A stretch of DNA of 64,000 nt, taken from NCBI RefSeq assembly GCF_023630175.1, contig NZ_JALLIN010000012.1:1-64000 (forward strand). Direction: 5' to 3'. Source of the DNA: Streptomyces cellostaticus (GTDB taxonomy: Bacteria; Actinomycetota; Actinomycetes; Streptomycetales; Streptomycetaceae). Each line of letters opens with the position of its first letter. Within the stretch, counting starts at the first letter, position 1. Under the pieces are notes generated by a model. That model was not told the DNA's origin and ran no database searches. It saw only the letters and a program-made list of their open reading frames with translations. Of this stretch, positions 42,999 through 51,725 are shown piece by piece. The position numbers and the translations under genes are program-made.

Positions 42999-45248
42999 AT
43001 GGGGAACACGGACGTGCGCGTGCGGGGACTGGCCGCGCGCGCCGGGAGTTGGAGCGCCCGGCACCGCTGGGCCGCCGTCGGCGTATGGGTGCTGTTCGTC
43101 GTCCTGGCCATGGGGCTCGGTTCGGCGGCCGGCCGGGTCGACGTGGACGAGAGCGACCAGCTCAAGGGCGAGACACACACCGCGGCGAAGATCATCGAGG
43201 ACGCGGGCATCGAGCAGCCGGCCGGGGAGACCGTACTGGTCCAGTCCCGGGACGGCGCCCTGAAGGCGACGAGCGGCGAGTTCCGGGCCGCCGTCGACGA
43301 CGTGGTCGAGGCCGTCGGCCGCACCGGGAAGGTCACCCATGTGACCTCCCCGTACGACACGCGCACCATCTCCCGGGACGGCCGTACCGCACTCGTGCAG
43401 TTCGACATGCGCGGCGACGCGGAGACCGCCGCCGACCGGGTCGAGCCGGTACTGGACGCCGTCGCCGGGGTGGCGAAGGCGCACGACGGCCTGCGGATCG
43501 AGGAGATCGGCGGCGCCAGCATGAGCAAGCAGTACCAGGACGCCTTCGGGGACGACTTCCAGAAGGCCGAGTACTCGGCCGTGCCGGTGGCCCTCGGCAT
43601 CCTGCTGATCGCGTTCGGCGCCCTGGTGGCCGCGCTGCTGCCGGTGGCCCTGGCGGTCACCGCGATCATGGCCACGATGGGTCTGATGGGCCTCGTCAGC
43701 CATGTCCAGCCGATGAGCGACACCGCCAACTCCGTGATGCTGCTGGTCGGCATGGCCGTCGGCGTCGACTACTGCCTGTTCTACCTGCGCCGGGAGCGCG
43801 AGGAGCGGGACGCCGGCCGGGACGCGGGCGCCGCCCTGCGCATCGCGGCGGCCACCAGCGGCCGCGCGATCGTGGTCTCCGGGGTCACCGTGTGCGTGGC
43901 GATGGCCGGCATGCTCTTCACCGGGCTCGCCGAGTTCGAGGCGATGGGCCTGGCCTCGCTGATGGTGGTCGCCGTCGCCATGGTCGGCTCGGTGACCGTG
44001 CTGCCCGCGCTGCTCTCCCTGCTGGGCGAGCGGGTCGAGAAGGGCCGTATCCCCCTCCTGGGCCGCCGGCGCCGGCGCGGCGGCAACGGCGAGAGCCGCT
44101 TCTGGACCGCCGTGCTGCGCCGGGTGCTGGCCAGGCCGCTGGTCTCCGTCCTCGTCGCGGCCGGCGCGCTGCTCGCCGTCACCGCGCCCGCGCTCGGCAT
44201 GAAGACCCAGCAGCTCACGCTGGACCAGGAGTTCGGTGACTCGCTGCCGATCGTGCAGACCTACGACCGGCTCAACGAGGCCTTCCCGGGCGGCTCCGAG
44301 CCCGCCCAGGTGGTCGTCGGCGCCAAGGACATCGGCGCCCCGGAGGTACGGCGGGCACTGGCCGACTTCAAGCAGCGGGCCATCTCCTCGGGTGCCTCGC
44401 GCGGCCCCGTCACCGTCGAGGTGCACCGGGCGCAGAACGTCGCCCTCGTCTCCGTGCCGCTGGTGGGCGGCTCGGACATGGACCGCGCGGTCAAGAGCCT
44501 CGACAAGCTGCGCGACGAGGTGCGGCCCGCCACCCTCGGCAAGGTGGAGGGCGTCCGGGCGCCGATCACCGGGCAGGTCGCGGGCAACCACGACTTCAAC
44601 GACCAGCTCGTCGGCTCCGTCGTCCCGGTCTTCGTGTTCGTGGTCGTCTTCGCCTTCCTGCTGATGCTGCTGTCGTTCCGCTCGCTGACCGTCGCGATCA
44701 CCTCGATCGTGCTCAACCTGCTGTCGGTGGGCGCCGCCTACGGCATCCTCGTCGCCGTCTTCCAGCACGGCTGGGGTGCCTCGCTGGTGGGCGCCGAGGG
44801 CGTCGGCGCCATCGTCACCTGGCTGCCGCTGTTCCTCTTCGTGATCCTGTTCGGCCTGTCCATGGACTACCACGTGTTCGTGGTCTCCCGGATCCGCGAG
44901 GCCCGGCTGCGCGGCCGCAGCACCAAGGACGCCATCCAGCACGGTGTGGTCACCACGGCCGGGGTCGTCACCAGCGCCGCCGTCATCATGGTCGCCGTGT
45001 TCGCGATCTTCGGCACGCTGTCGATGCAGTCCATGAAGCAGATGGGCGTCGGCCTGGCCGCCGCCGTCCTGATCGACGCGACGGTCATCCGCGGGGTGCT
45101 GCTGCCGGCCGTGATGGCACTGCTCGGCGAGCGCAACTGGTACCTGCCGAAGTGGCTGCACCGGATGCCGGACCTCACCCACGACGAGTCGCCGGAACCG
45201 GCCGCGCCGGCCCCGGTCCGCGACGAGGGCGAGCGGCTGACCGTCTGA
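42999..45248 (+). CDS. MMPL-family (RND-type) membrane transporter
   Basis: 749 residues. Two repeats each hold one helix, a large extracytoplasmic domain, then five helices (residues 28-45 and about 190-345; then 385-400 and about 530-710). Family marks are MLLVGMAVGVDYCLFYLRRERE and the second-half FGLSMDYHVFVVSRIREA, in both of which the D-Y pair relays protons. MMPL proteins export lipids or toxic compounds. The substrate here is unknown. The glycosyltransferase and APH-like genes that follow could suggest self-protection against antibiotics, but they are on opposite or separate units. A 16-bp hairpin follows. Confidence 0.92.
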   Translation: MGNTDVRVRGLAARAGSWSARHRWAAVGVWVLFVVLAMGLGSAAGRVDVDESDQLKGETHTAAKIIEDAGIEQPAGETVLVQSRDGALKATSGEFRAAVDDVVEAVGRTGKVTHVTSPYDTRTISRDGRTALVQFDMRGDAETAADRVEPVLDAVAGVAKAHDGLRIEEIGGASMSKQYQDAFGDDFQKAEYSAVPVALGILLIAFGALVAALLPVALAVTAIMATMGLMGLVSHVQPMSDTANSVMLLVGMAVGVDYCLFYLRREREERDAGRDAGAALRIAAATSGRAIVVSGVTVCVAMAGMLFTGLAEFEAMGLASLMVVAVAMVGSVTVLPALLSLLGERVEKGRIPLLGRRRRRGGNGESRFWTAVLRRVLARPLVSVLVAAGALLAVTAPALGMKTQQLTLDQEFGDSLPIVQTYDRLNEAFPGGSEPAQVVVGAKDIGAPEVRRALADFKQRAISSGASRGPVTVEVHRAQNVALVSVPLVGGSDMDRAVKSLDKLRDEVRPATLGKVEGVRAPITGQVAGNHDFNDQLVGSVVPVFVFVVVFAFLLMLLSFRSLTVAITSIVLNLLSVGAAYGILVAVFQHGWGASLVGAEGVGAIVTWLPLFLFVILFGLSMDYHVFVVSRIREARLRGRSTKDAIQHGVVTTAGVVTSAAVIMVAVFAIFGTLSMQSMKQMGVGLAAAVLIDATVIRGVLLPAVMALLGERNWYLPKWLHRMPDLTHDESPEPAAPAPVRDEGERLTV

Positions 45249-45262
45249 CACCACCCACGAAC

Positions 45263-45302
45263 GCGGGGGCCCACCGGTCTTGGGGAACCGGTGGGCCCCC
45301 GC
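45263..45302. terminator. Bidirectional hairpin terminator between MMPL and glycosyltransferase genes
   Basis: GCGGGGGCCCACCGGT at 45263-45278 pairs perfectly with ACCGGTGGGCCCCCGC at 45287-45302 around an eight-base loop. It lies between convergent stop codons and can serve both strands. Confidence 0.88.
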
Positions 45303-45308
45303 CCGTGC

Positions 45309-46481
45309 TCAGCGTGCGGGCAGTTCCGCCTCGATCAGGTCGGCCGCGCGCCGGGCGCCGCCCTCCGCGGCCATCTCCGCCCGGATCTCCGCCAGCCGGC
45401 GGGCGACCCCGGGGTCGCCGGTGAGCGCCAGGGCGGCCTCGCGGAGGCGGTCGGCGGTGGCCTCCTCGATGGGCAGGTGCCGGGCCACGCCGAGGGACTG
45501 GAGCACGTCGGCGTTGCCGAACTGGTCCACGGCCTGGGGCACGGCGATCATCGGCGTGGCGGTGGCCAGCCCCTCCTGACTGCCGCCGGCGCCGGCATGC
45601 GTGATGAACAGGTCGGCCTGCCGCAGGATCGCCAACTGCGGTACCCAGTGGTGCACTTCCACGTTCGCGGGAATATCGCCCAGCTCGGCCCGGGTCACCT
45701 GGCCGCCGACCTGCAGGACGAGGTGCCAGCCGGGCAGGTCGCCGAAGGCGCGGACGCACTCGCGGTAGAAGGCAGGCCGTCTGGTGAACGCCGAGCCGAG
45801 GGAGACGAGGACCACCGTTGCGGCGCCGGCGGGCCGCCGCCAGTCGCCCTGGTCGGCCCGGTCGCCCTGACACGCGCCCACGAAGCTGTGCACACGCTCG
45901 TCGACGCGGTCGGCGTGCGGCTGGAGGGCCTTCGGGATGAGGACGAGGGAGCGGCCGGGCCGCCCGACGAAGGGGTCGGGGTGCTCGGTGATCCCGTTCT
46001 CCGTGAGCCAGGCCCGGAACCGGGCGTAGTATGCCCGGCCGCGCTCGGTCTCCCGGGGTTCCGCCCACATCGGCTCGGCCACCTCCTCCTCGTAGCCGTC
46101 CCAGGCGACGAGGTTCGGGGAGAGGGAGATCGCCGGGACACCCCAGCGGCGGGCGAGCACACGGGCCGGGTAGGAGGTGATGTCGTGCAGCACCAGGTCC
46201 GGTTCGTCGCCCTCGTAGGCCTCGATGAGCTGCGGGAGGGCCTGTACGGCGTCGTTCAGGAAGGGTTCCACGTTGTCCAGCAGGGTGGTTCCCCAGGCCG
46301 CGGGATCGGCGTCGGGGCCGGGCAGCGTGGAGTGGTAGGGCACGGGCCGGGCGCCGGTCGCGGCCACCTTCGCGGCGAAGACCGGCGGGATGGCGTACGT
46401 GACCCGGTGGCCGCGGGCGACGAGTTCGCGGATCACCTCGAGGTTCGGGTTCACATGGCCGTGGGCGGCGACGGAGAACAT
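45309..46481 (-). CDS. MGT-type (macrolide-family) glycosyltransferase
   Basis: 390 residues. GT-B fold of family GT1. The N-terminal [16 protein letters not shown] holds the catalytic His. The C-terminal motif [29 protein letters not shown] (in pieces) with LPQAV/VPQAVDQ binds the nucleotide sugar. Such enzymes can inactivate macrolides by glycosylation. The substrate here is unknown. The ATG at 46481 lacks a ribosome binding site, and the usual upstream residues (AHIA) are present in frame without a start codon. An ATG at 46504 would read into the frame if one base were added, so a one-base indel or unusual start is possible. Confidence 0.85.
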   Translation of the reverse strand: MFSVAAHGHVNPNLEVIRELVARGHRVTYAIPPVFAAKVAATGARPVPYHSTLPGPDADPAAWGTTLLDNVEPFLNDAVQALPQLIEAYEGDEPDLVLHDITSYPARVLARRWGVPAISLSPNLVAWDGYEEEVAEPMWAEPRETERGRAYYARFRAWLTENGITEHPDPFVGRPGRSLVLIPKALQPHADRVDERVHSFVGACQGDRADQGDWRRPAGAATVVLVSLGSAFTRRPAFYRECVRAFGDLPGWHLVLQVGGQVTRAELGDIPANVEVHHWVPQLAILRQADLFITHAGAGGSQEGLATATPMIAVPQAVDQFGNADVLQSLGVARHLPIEEATADRLREAALALTGDPGVARRLAEIRAEMAAEGGARRAADLIEAELPAR

Positions 46482-46511
46482 GGCGATGTGGGCGGGGCGG
46501 GCATGACGGTG

Positions 46512-46541
46512 AGGCTAGGCGAGACGAGACGTCTCGTTCAA
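46512..46541 (-). promoter_or_regulatory. Glycosyltransferase promoter with 14-bp palindromic operator in its spacer
   Basis: On the minus strand TTGAAC (46541-46536) and TAGCCT (46517-46512) are separated by 18 bp, a good sigma-70-type promoter. ACGAGACGTCTCGT at 46524-46537 is a perfect palindrome that fills the spacer and overlaps the -35. This is the arrangement of TetR-type repression. No TetR gene is adjacent, so the regulator would act in trans. Confidence 0.7.
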
Positions 46542-46710
46542 GCGCATTGACGGCGCAGGCCCGGCGCCGGCGGCGGGCCGGCCCCGGGTCGCCGTCCCCG
46601 GCCGCCCGCACCGGACCGATCGGCAGCGGCACTCCCCGACCTGCGCGAATGGGAGACTGGCCGCGGGCCACGACGGCCGGGACGGTACGCGGAGGGCACG
46701 GAGGCGGACG

Positions 46711-47574
46711 ATGGACGAGGCACGGGCGCGGGACGTACTGGCCGCGGCGAAGGTCCTGCCCGGCCCCGCGGAGGACGCGCGGCTCATCGCCCTCGGCGAG
46801 AACGCGGTGTTCGCCGCCGGCGAGCTGGTGGTCAAGGTGGGCCGGGACGCCGAACTGCTGGACCGGGCCCGGCGCGAGCTGGACATCGCCGCTTGGCTGG
46901 CCGGGGCGGGCGTGCCCGCGGTGCGGGCCGCCGAGCCCGAACCACTGCTGACGGAGGGGCACCCCGTCACCGTCTGGCACCGGCTGCCGGATCCCGTGCG
47001 GCCGGCCGGCCCCCGGGACCTGGCCGGCCTGCTGCGGACCGTGCACGCGCTTCCGGCGCCTCCCTTCGCGCTGCCGCCCCGGGATCTGCTGGACGGCGTG
47101 GAGCGCTGGCTGCGGCTCGCGGGCGAGGCGATCGACCCCGGGGACGCAGCGTTTCTGCGCGAGCGCAGGGACGGGTTCGCCGCCGCGGCGGCGGCGCTGA
47201 CGCCCCGTCTGCCCCCCGGGCCGATCCACGGGGACGCCCTGCCCCGCAACGTCCACGTGGGGCCGGACGGGCCGGTCCTGGTCGACCTGGAGACCTTCTC
47301 CGCGGACCTGCGCGAGCACGACCTGGTGGTGATGGCCCTGTCCCGGGACCGCTACGGGCTGCCCGCGGAGGCGTACGACTCCTTCGTCTCGGCGTACGGC
47401 TGGGACGTGCGCGAATGGGAGGGCTGCCCGGTACTGCGGGGCGCCCGGGAAACGGCGAGCTGCGCGTGGGTGGCCCAGCACGCACCCGCCAACCCGAAGG
47501 CGCTGAGCGAGTTCCGCCGCCGGGTGGGCTCGCTGCGCGCCGGGGACGAGGCGGTGCGGTGGCATCCGTTCTGA
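46711..47574 (+). CDS. APH-family phosphotransferase (aminoglycoside phosphotransferase fold)
   Basis: 287 residues. An APH/choline-kinase fold: N-lobe VVKVGRDAELLDRARREL with a Lys, and catalytic loop PIHGDALPRNVHV, H-G-D-x-x-x-x-N, followed by VLVDLET (the D of the metal-binding DLE). GGAGGCGG precedes ATG 46711. It may phosphorylate a small molecule or aminoglycoside. Most genomic members of the family are not proven resistance enzymes. Confidence 0.85.
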   Translation: MDEARARDVLAAAKVLPGPAEDARLIALGENAVFAAGELVVKVGRDAELLDRARRELDIAAWLAGAGVPAVRAAEPEPLLTEGHPVTVWHRLPDPVRPAGPRDLAGLLRTVHALPAPPFALPPRDLLDGVERWLRLAGEAIDPGDAAFLRERRDGFAAAAAALTPRLPPGPIHGDALPRNVHVGPDGPVLVDLETFSADLREHDLVVMALSRDRYGLPAEAYDSFVSAYGWDVREWEGCPVLRGARETASCAWVAQHAPANPKALSEFRRRVGSLRAGDEAVRWHPF

Positions 47575-47901
47575 GCCGCCCGCGGTGCCCCCGGCACATC
47601 GTGCGGGTCTCCGCGAGCGGCTGCGCACAGCGCCCCGAAGGGAAGTGACCGCCCGGTGCGGCTGCGCCGGTCACCGTTCTCCCTGATCGCCGCCACCGTC
47701 GTCGGGCCTCACGGCCGCCGCCGTCCACCTGCCGGCCACAACGGCACCACCGCCCCGACCGGCTGTGATCAAAAACCACGACCGCTGCGCCCGACAGCAC
47801 CCACCGTACCGATCCGATTACCAAGAGTTGCGGGATCTCACCGAGAAGGGCCTACTGAAGCCAGGGGGACCTCACAAGGCTCGGAACAGGGAGCAATCAG
47901 C
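47575..47901. other. Intergenic region upstream of the secreted repeat protein
   Basis: About 327 bp. The last 140 bases are less GC-rich (for example GATCAAAAACC near 47767) and probably hold the promoter of the repeat-protein gene, with AGGGAG shortly before its ATG. No gene is supported. Confidence 0.4.
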
Positions 47902-48528
47902 ATGAGCCCCAAGCGCAAGACGACCTGGCAGCTTGAACCAGCAGCTCAAGGCAGACCCAAGAGCCTCCGCAGGCTCGCCGTGATCGCAGCGGCGGTCACA
48001 GTCGCGGTAGGAACCCCTGCGGCGGCGGTCGCCACCGGCATGACCTCCCGGTCCGACACAAGGTCCGCCACAAGGTCCGCCACCGACACTCACTGCGACC
48101 CCAGCAAGCCGAAAACCGTTTCGGGCGGTGACTGCCCGACGAAAAGCCCAAAACCTACCGTTACCGTGACACAGACTGTCACCGCCCCGGTGACCGCGAC
48201 AACCACCGCGACGCCTCCGCCCGTGACCGCGACAACCACCGCGACGCCTCCGCCCGTGACCGCGTCAGCTGTCGTGACGCCTCCACCGGTGACCGCGGTA
48301 GCTGTCCTGCTGCCTCCGCCGGTGACCGTGACAGCCAACGGGCCGGGGACATTTCTCGCGACGCCTCCGGCGATGACCGCGTCAACCACCGTGACACCTC
48401 CGCCGGTGACCGCGTCAGCTGTCGTGACGCCTGCGCCGGTGACCGCGACGACTACCGTGACGCCTCCGCCGGTGACCGCGACGACTGTCGTGACGCCTGC
48501 TGCGGCTCTCGCCCGATCGAGCGATTGA
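47902..48528 (+). CDS. Secreted Pro/Thr/Val-repeat protein, 208 aa
   Basis: A basic N-terminus is followed by a hydrophobic segment (RRLAVIAAAVTVAVGTPAAAVATG, roughly residues 33-56), a signal peptide or anchor. After a Ser/Arg/Asp linker with two cysteines (HCDPSKPKT, GDCPTKSP) the rest is a tandem repeat of the type PPPVTATTxVT. Such low-complexity stretches are usually surface-exposed, extended and possibly O-glycosylated. AGGGAG precedes ATG 47902. No function can be assigned. Confidence 0.75.
   Translation: MSPKRKTTWQLEPAAQGRPKSLRRLAVIAAAVTVAVGTPAAAVATGMTSRSDTRSATRSATDTHCDPSKPKTVSGGDCPTKSPKPTVTVTQTVTAPVTATTTATPPPVTATTTATPPPVTASAVVTPPPVTAVAVLLPPPVTVTANGPGTFLATPPAMTASTTVTPPPVTASAVVTPAPVTATTTVTPPPVTATTVVTPAAALARSSD
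48178..48510 (+). repeat. 33-bp in-frame tandem repeats in the secreted protein gene
   Basis: Units of about 33 bases of the type ccgcccgtgaccgcgacaac recur about eight times, encoding an 11-residue unit P-P-P-V-T-A-x-x-x-V-T. The run is interrupted once by NGPGTFLAT. The repeats are contiguous and keep the reading frame. Confidence 0.8.
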
Positions 48529-48539
48529 ACTGCGAAGAC

Positions 48540-48752
48540 GCCCCCGGGTCGCATCCGATGCGAGATTGATCCCGCGCGGCCTGGATGACCGTGGAGCCGG
48601 CGTCCCGCATGCGGCGCCCGGCCCACTCCGCAGCCGGCCGGTCAGCCTGGTACCGGCCGGAATCGGCGGGATCCGCTCGATGAAGGGAGCGGGTCCACCC
48701 GCGCGACGGACACCCCGTCGAGGTCCGGCAGCAACGCCGTATCGTTGAGCAC
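48540..48752 (-). pseudogene. ISL3-like transposase remnant (internally deleted, frameshifted)
   Basis: On the minus strand GTG 48752 begins LNDTALLPDLDGVSVARVDPLP, read in pieces, typical of an ISL3-type N-terminus. The zinc-finger portion is missing. Another frame continues FIERIPPIPAGTRLTGRLR, and a third AGRRMRDAGSTVIQAARD, both of the same family. At least two frame changes and a large deletion remain. The true C-terminal two-thirds is absent. Confidence 0.65.
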
Positions 48753-48816
48753 GCCCGTGGCTCCTGCATGATCGTTCTGCGTCGAGAGCAGAAATGATCA
48801 CGCAGGAGCCACGGGC
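48753..48816. repeat. Imperfect inverted repeat at the end of the ISL3 remnant
   Basis: Arms of about 28 bases beginning GCCCGTGGCTCCTGC at 48753 and ending GCAGGAGCCACGGGC at 48816 flank a seven-base loop, with a few mismatches and one indel. It abuts the transposase start and is probably the terminal inverted repeat region of the former element. Confidence 0.6.
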
Positions 48817-49244
48817 ATCCTGCGTCCGGGGCCGTGCCCGAATGCGTCACGACGGTCGGCCGGGCGTGATTCGCCGCCGGGTTGACTCAAAACCTGGGGA
48901 TCGTCGCATTCGAATCCGCCGAGACGTTCCAGGCATGGCAATCTCGCGGCGGCCCCGACCGCCGAACCGGCCGCGGCCACGTTCTTCGAGCCGCATTCCG
49001 CCTGACGCACCCGCCGGAGTCACCTCGGGCCATGAAATCCATCGTCCGGCCCAGCTCACCCACGCGCGCACATTCGGAACTATCCACCCAATTGGCGCCC
49101 AACGTTCGATTCACAAGCGATCAACATTGTTCACGGGCCACCAATTCCTCATGTTCACTGACAATGACGCCGAGCCGGCGGTTGCCAAATGATATTTCAG
49201 ATGCCGACACCAGACTCCCAATGGCACCCGCGAGGGGGACCCCA
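48817..49244. other. Intergenic region before the receptor kinase gene
   Basis: About 430 bp, noticeably lower in GC than average, especially 49080-49200 (for example AACATTGTTCACGG). It should hold the kinase promoter, but no clean -35/-10 pair is visible. No gene is supported. An in-frame ATG at 49221 could be an earlier start. Confidence 0.4.
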
Positions 49245-51563
49245 GTGGTGAATCCGCTGCGCGCTGACGACCCATCCGAACTCCACGGATACACCTTGCT
49301 GGGCAGAATCGGCGAAGGCGGCATGGGCGTGGTCTACCTGGCGCGGGATTCGGCAGGCATGGAGGTCGCGGTGAAGACCATTCTGCCGTCGCGAGAAGTC
49401 GACGAAGAGTTCCAGAAGCGCTTCGCACGGGAGACCCGAATTCTGCAGACACTTCGAGACCCCCACATCGTCTCTGTCCTTGCCGCAATTCCCGGCCCAG
49501 GAAAACCGTGCCTGGTCACCGAGTACGTCCCCGGTCCGACTCTCGCGGACCGACTGCGTGAGGGCCCGCTGCCCCCGGACGCGGTACGCAAGCTGGCACT
49601 CGATCTGGCCAGAGCGCTGGAGGCGGCACACGCACGCGGCGTGGTGCACCGCGATCTCAAGCCGTCCAACGTGCTGCTCGGTCCGCACGGCACCAAGGTC
49701 ATCGACTTCGGTATCGCCCGGTGCGTCGACGAGAGGTTCACCGAGGAGCTCACGAAGTCAGGGCATGTGCTGGGCACCCTGCCGTACCTCGCCCCGGAAC
49801 AGCTCAGACGGGGCAGCGCTCCCGCCGGCCCGCCGGCCGACATCTGGGCCTGGGCGCTGACCGTCGGCTGCGCTGCTCGCGGGCGGGGGTGCTTCGTGCT
49901 GGAGGACGGGACGGAGCATCCCTACCCCGGCCCGGACGAGCTGCCTGATCTCAGCGGCTTGCCGGACGACCTCCTCCCGCTGCTCAGTGCCGCGCTGGAC
50001 AGGGACCCGGCGAAGAGGCCCACGAGCAGGGCCCTGGTGAACGCGTTACGTCCCGAACCGCCGCACCTGCGGGCGCCGCAAGTGCAGCGGGTGCGCAAGT
50101 GGCGCAAGGTGAGCGCGGTGGCCGCAGCGGCGGTGCTGATCCCTGCCCTGATCGCAATCGGTGTGAGCGTCATTCCCAGCCCGAAGGCGCCGGGCATCGA
50201 CTGCTTCAGCGAACTGACGCCGAAGGGTTCCGAATGCGTCGGCGTCGCCGCTCCCCTCGTCCACTCCGACGCCTTCGGCCCCGAACTCAGAACGATCGTG
50301 GGGAAGATCGCGCAGGAGAACCGGCGAGTCGCCCAGGAAGCGGCCTCGGACAAGCGGAAGCCGTTTGTCCGAGTCGCCCTCGTGATGCCGTACGCGGCGA
50401 ACGACAGCAGCCCGCTGTCGTGGAATGCCATCCGCGAGAGCCTGGCCGGCGCGTACACCGCCCAGTGCCGCGTCAACGCCTGCCCCGGGTTGCAGGGACG
50501 GAGTACGACGGGTCTGCCCGGCAAGGTCCCCGCTGTGCAACTCCTCCTGGCCAACGAGGGAAGCAAGCAGCAGCACTGGCAGACGGTCGCGGATCGGCTG
50601 GCCGGACTGAGATCGGGCAACCATCCGGTGGTCGGGGCCGTCGGCCTCGGAGTCAGCCTTCCGCAGACGCAGCGACTGGCGGACCGGCTGTCCGAACTGA
50701 AGATCCCGGCGGTCGGCGGGCCACTGACGGCCACGAGCCTCCAATCGCCCTACCTCTTCAAGACGTCCCCCTCCAACCTCGAGCACATCGCCAAGGTGCG
50801 CAAGCACCTCGGGCACCTGGGGGACGGGCAGCACGGATTCCTCGTCTACGACAGGAACGACGACCTCTACGTGAAGACCCTCCGCGAAGCGTTCGACCAA
50901 GAGTTCATGGAATCCATCGGTTCGAGCCGTTTCGGATATTCGGGGACGACCGCGGGGAAGGACGTGATTCCAAATCTCTTCGGGCAGGCCGTACAGAACA
51001 TCTGCTACTCGAAATCGGAACTGGTATTCTACGCAGGCCGGGACAATGATTTCCCTGAGTTCATCAAGTCCCTGGCCGATCGCGGGCTCTGCGACCAAGC
51101 GGGCGGCCTGCGCCCGATCACGATCGTGACATGCTGGTCGGGGCGCTCGGCTCTCAGCGGGAACCCACAGCGCGCGCAGGAACTTGCCCGCGACAAGATC
51201 AGAGTGGTTGATGTATCCGTGCTCAGCCCGGAGAGCTGGAAGACGAGTGGCAGCAACCCGCCCGGATTCACCTCGTTCAGGCAGAGTTTCAAGGAACTCG
51301 GCCACACCGACAGTGAACTCGGTGACGGGTACGCCATCATGAACCACGATGCCGTGCTGACAGTGGCGTGGGCCGCGGAGTCCTTCGCCAACCAGACCGG
51401 GGGCTCCGTACCCGGACCCCAGGACGTGTACAACCAGATCATCAACCTGCACGAGGCCAACTGGGTGGCCGCCGCCAGCGGCAACCTCGAGTTCTTCGAC
51501 CCGCAGTACCCGCCCTACGGGTGGGCAAAGGGAGGACAGCTCACCGTCAGCGAATTCGGATAG
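49245..51563 (+). CDS. Receptor-type Ser/Thr protein kinase with periplasmic-binding (branched-chain-amino-acid receptor-like) sensor domain
   Basis: 772 residues. The kinase domain covers about 15-270: glycine loop GEGGMGVV (23-30), ATP-binding Lys44, HRDLKPSN (135-142), DFG (154-156), and APEQ. A transmembrane helix lies at 291-310. The extracellular part (about 330-770) has the periplasmic-binding fold of type I: RVALVMPYA, GAYTAQCRVN, VGAVGLGVSLPQT, GGPLTATSLQS, YLFKTSPSN and DGYAIMNHDAVLTVAWA. AGGGGG precedes GTG 49245, while a second GTG three bases on is also possible. The kinase probably senses a small ligand outside and signals inside. Targets are unknown. Codon use is less GC-biased than that of its neighbours. 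Confidence 0.87.
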   Translation: MVNPLRADDPSELHGYTLLGRIGEGGMGVVYLARDSAGMEVAVKTILPSREVDEEFQKRFARETRILQTLRDPHIVSVLAAIPGPGKPCLVTEYVPGPTLADRLREGPLPPDAVRKLALDLARALEAAHARGVVHRDLKPSNVLLGPHGTKVIDFGIARCVDERFTEELTKSGHVLGTLPYLAPEQLRRGSAPAGPPADIWAWALTVGCAARGRGCFVLEDGTEHPYPGPDELPDLSGLPDDLLPLLSAALDRDPAKRPTSRALVNALRPEPPHLRAPQVQRVRKWRKVSAVAAAAVLIPALIAIGVSVIPSPKAPGIDCFSELTPKGSECVGVAAPLVHSDAFGPELRTIVGKIAQENRRVAQEAASDKRKPFVRVALVMPYAANDSSPLSWNAIRESLAGAYTAQCRVNACPGLQGRSTTGLPGKVPAVQLLLANEGSKQQHWQTVADRLAGLRSGNHPVVGAVGLGVSLPQTQRLADRLSELKIPAVGGPLTATSLQSPYLFKTSPSNLEHIAKVRKHLGHLGDGQHGFLVYDRNDDLYVKTLREAFDQEFMESIGSSRFGYSGTTAGKDVIPNLFGQAVQNICYSKSELVFYAGRDNDFPEFIKSLADRGLCDQAGGLRPITIVTCWSGRSALSGNPQRAQELARDKIRVVDVSVLSPESWKTSGSNPPGFTSFRQSFKELGHTDSELGDGYAIMNHDAVLTVAWAAESFANQTGGSVPGPQDVYNQIINLHEANWVAAASGNLEFFDPQYPPYGWAKGGQLTVSEFG

Positions 51564-51725
51564 CGGCAACAGACCTCGGCTCGCCATGACTCGGCCCGTC
51601 ACCGACCCCGAGGACGTGGTCCAGGTCGGCGATCCTCCCAGCACGGAGATCCTCCACGCCGCCCCCGCCCCTCGGCCACTCGACCACTCCCACGCGGGGG
51701 CTCTCACACAGGGGGCCCACCCTGT

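Noticed and set aside
41340..47574. Antibiotic biosynthetic cluster (MMPL, glycosyltransferase, APH)
   Set aside because: No synthase, tailoring or pathway regulator genes are present and the three genes are in separate transcription units.
48753..48816. CRISPR repeat or transcription terminator
   Set aside because: A single inverted repeat directly next to an ISL3-like N-terminus is better explained as the end of that element.
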